The notes under the pieces were generated by a model that had not been told where the DNA came from, ran no database searches, and saw only the letters and a program-made list of their open reading frames with translations. A DNA stretch of 64,000 nucleotides from Isoetes taiwanensis (Eukaryota; Streptophyta; Lycopodiopsida; Isoetales; Isoetaceae), in NCBI GenBank assembly GCA_021234155.1, contig JAJEKV010000022.1, positions 9,054,934 through 9,118,933 on the forward strand, in the 5' to 3' direction. The position numbers and the translations under genes are program-made. Below are positions 63,509 to 64,000 of the stretch, piece after piece; the first letter of the stretch is position 1; every line of letters starts with the position of its first letter.

Positions 63509-64000
63509 GTAGTTAGTGTTTTTGGCATTTTGGTTAGAGAGGCGTCGAGGAGATCTAGTATATCAGAGTCCACCATATGAGACTGGCTTCATGGTAGGAT
63601 AACCCCCAAGCAATCAAAACATCCACAAGTTATGATAACCTCCAAGAGAAAGAGTTGGCTCTTAGTAGAATAGAGCAAGAATTGGGAGTTACTTTGCCTG
63701 TTGTCAAGGAGAGGGCAACAGAGATGGCTAGAGAAGAGGGTACATTTGAGCTCTCTGGCCTGCCTAGTAGGAAGTGGTGGAAGCTTTTTGAACAAAAACA
63801 TCTATAAGTTGCACTGAGGAGTGCAGAAACACTAGATGTAGCAAGGGCCCGTGCCATGATCCAAGAAAACTTGGACAATTTCTATGCCGAGCTCAGGCAG
63901 AAAAATGATGAGTTCAACTTCCCAGCTTTCAGAATCTAGAATGCTGATGAAATTGGAATTCAGGCAGGGAAAGTAGAAGGGTTGAAAATCGTAGGCAAAA
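63509..64000 (+). pseudogene. pogo-like (CENP-B type) transposase remnant, cut by the window end
   Basis: HTH_psq-like start GILVREASRRSSISESTI then DWLHGRITPKQSKHPQ. After a frameshift near 63640, a CENP-B-type HTH part follows (QEKELALSRIEQELGV; SRKWWKLFEQKH; ARARAMIQENLDNFYAEL), then the beginning of the DDE domain (NADEIGIQAGK). In-frame stops sit at TGA where Arg is expected (after ESTI), TAA where Gln is expected (after EQKHL) and TAG where Trp is expected (before NADE): all are single-base transitions from CGA, CAA and TGG. Not functional; the right part lies outside the window. Confidence 0.75.

Overview
The window reads as nuclear DNA of a land plant. Four interpretable host genes have short GT-AG introns: a plastid-type elongation factor P, a family 1 UDP-glycosyltransferase with a complete plant PSPG box, an EFFECTOR OF TRANSCRIPTION (ET) protein (GIY-YIG domain plus two ET zinc repeats, a land-plant family) and a GT61 glycosyltransferase. 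No operons, bacterial genes, tRNA, rRNA or CRISPR were seen. The exact lineage cannot be set from the sequence; a non-conifer plant with many LINEs is all I would defend.

Layout. 0-1 kb: last exons of a + strand gene of unknown family. 1-9 kb: gene-poor, with one orphan exon of a SULTR4-like STAS domain, a (TATC)n tract, a LINE-tail element and a 3 kb pyrimidine-rich tract. 9.5-12 kb: EF-P, carrying a net +1 frameshift that one choice of acceptor would repair. 12-18.8 kb: gene-poor, with a MYB R2 fragment and a small non-coding LTR retrotransposon. 18.8-20.4 kb: the UGT (-). 21-28.2 kb: two minus-strand copies of a GC-rich LINE (family 1). 28.5-30.2 kb: a decayed coding block (-) with a methyltransferase-like motif, interrupted by an array of hairpins. 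32.26-39.39 kb: a 7.1 kb poly(A)-tailed insertion with a 12-bp target-site duplication, holding a family 1 LINE with tandem 5' UTR monomers. 40.1-53 kb: five same-strand LINE copies of a second, AT-richer family, each with a (TC)n tail, plus one family 1 fragment and one CACTA-like MITE. 53.9-58.7 kb: ET (+) and GT61 (-), convergent. 59-64 kb: gene-poor, with Harbinger-like and pogo-like transposase remnants.

The host genes do not form a pathway; they are ordinary single genes separated by retrotransposons. The most informative material is the LINE biology: two families share a 5' UTR module and an L1-type ORF1 core. Family 1 has a conserved 3' hairpin and box with variable microsatellite tails, and family 2 copies lie head to tail in (GA)n tracts. 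The second candidate for something undescribed is the hairpin array inside the methyltransferase-like remnant.
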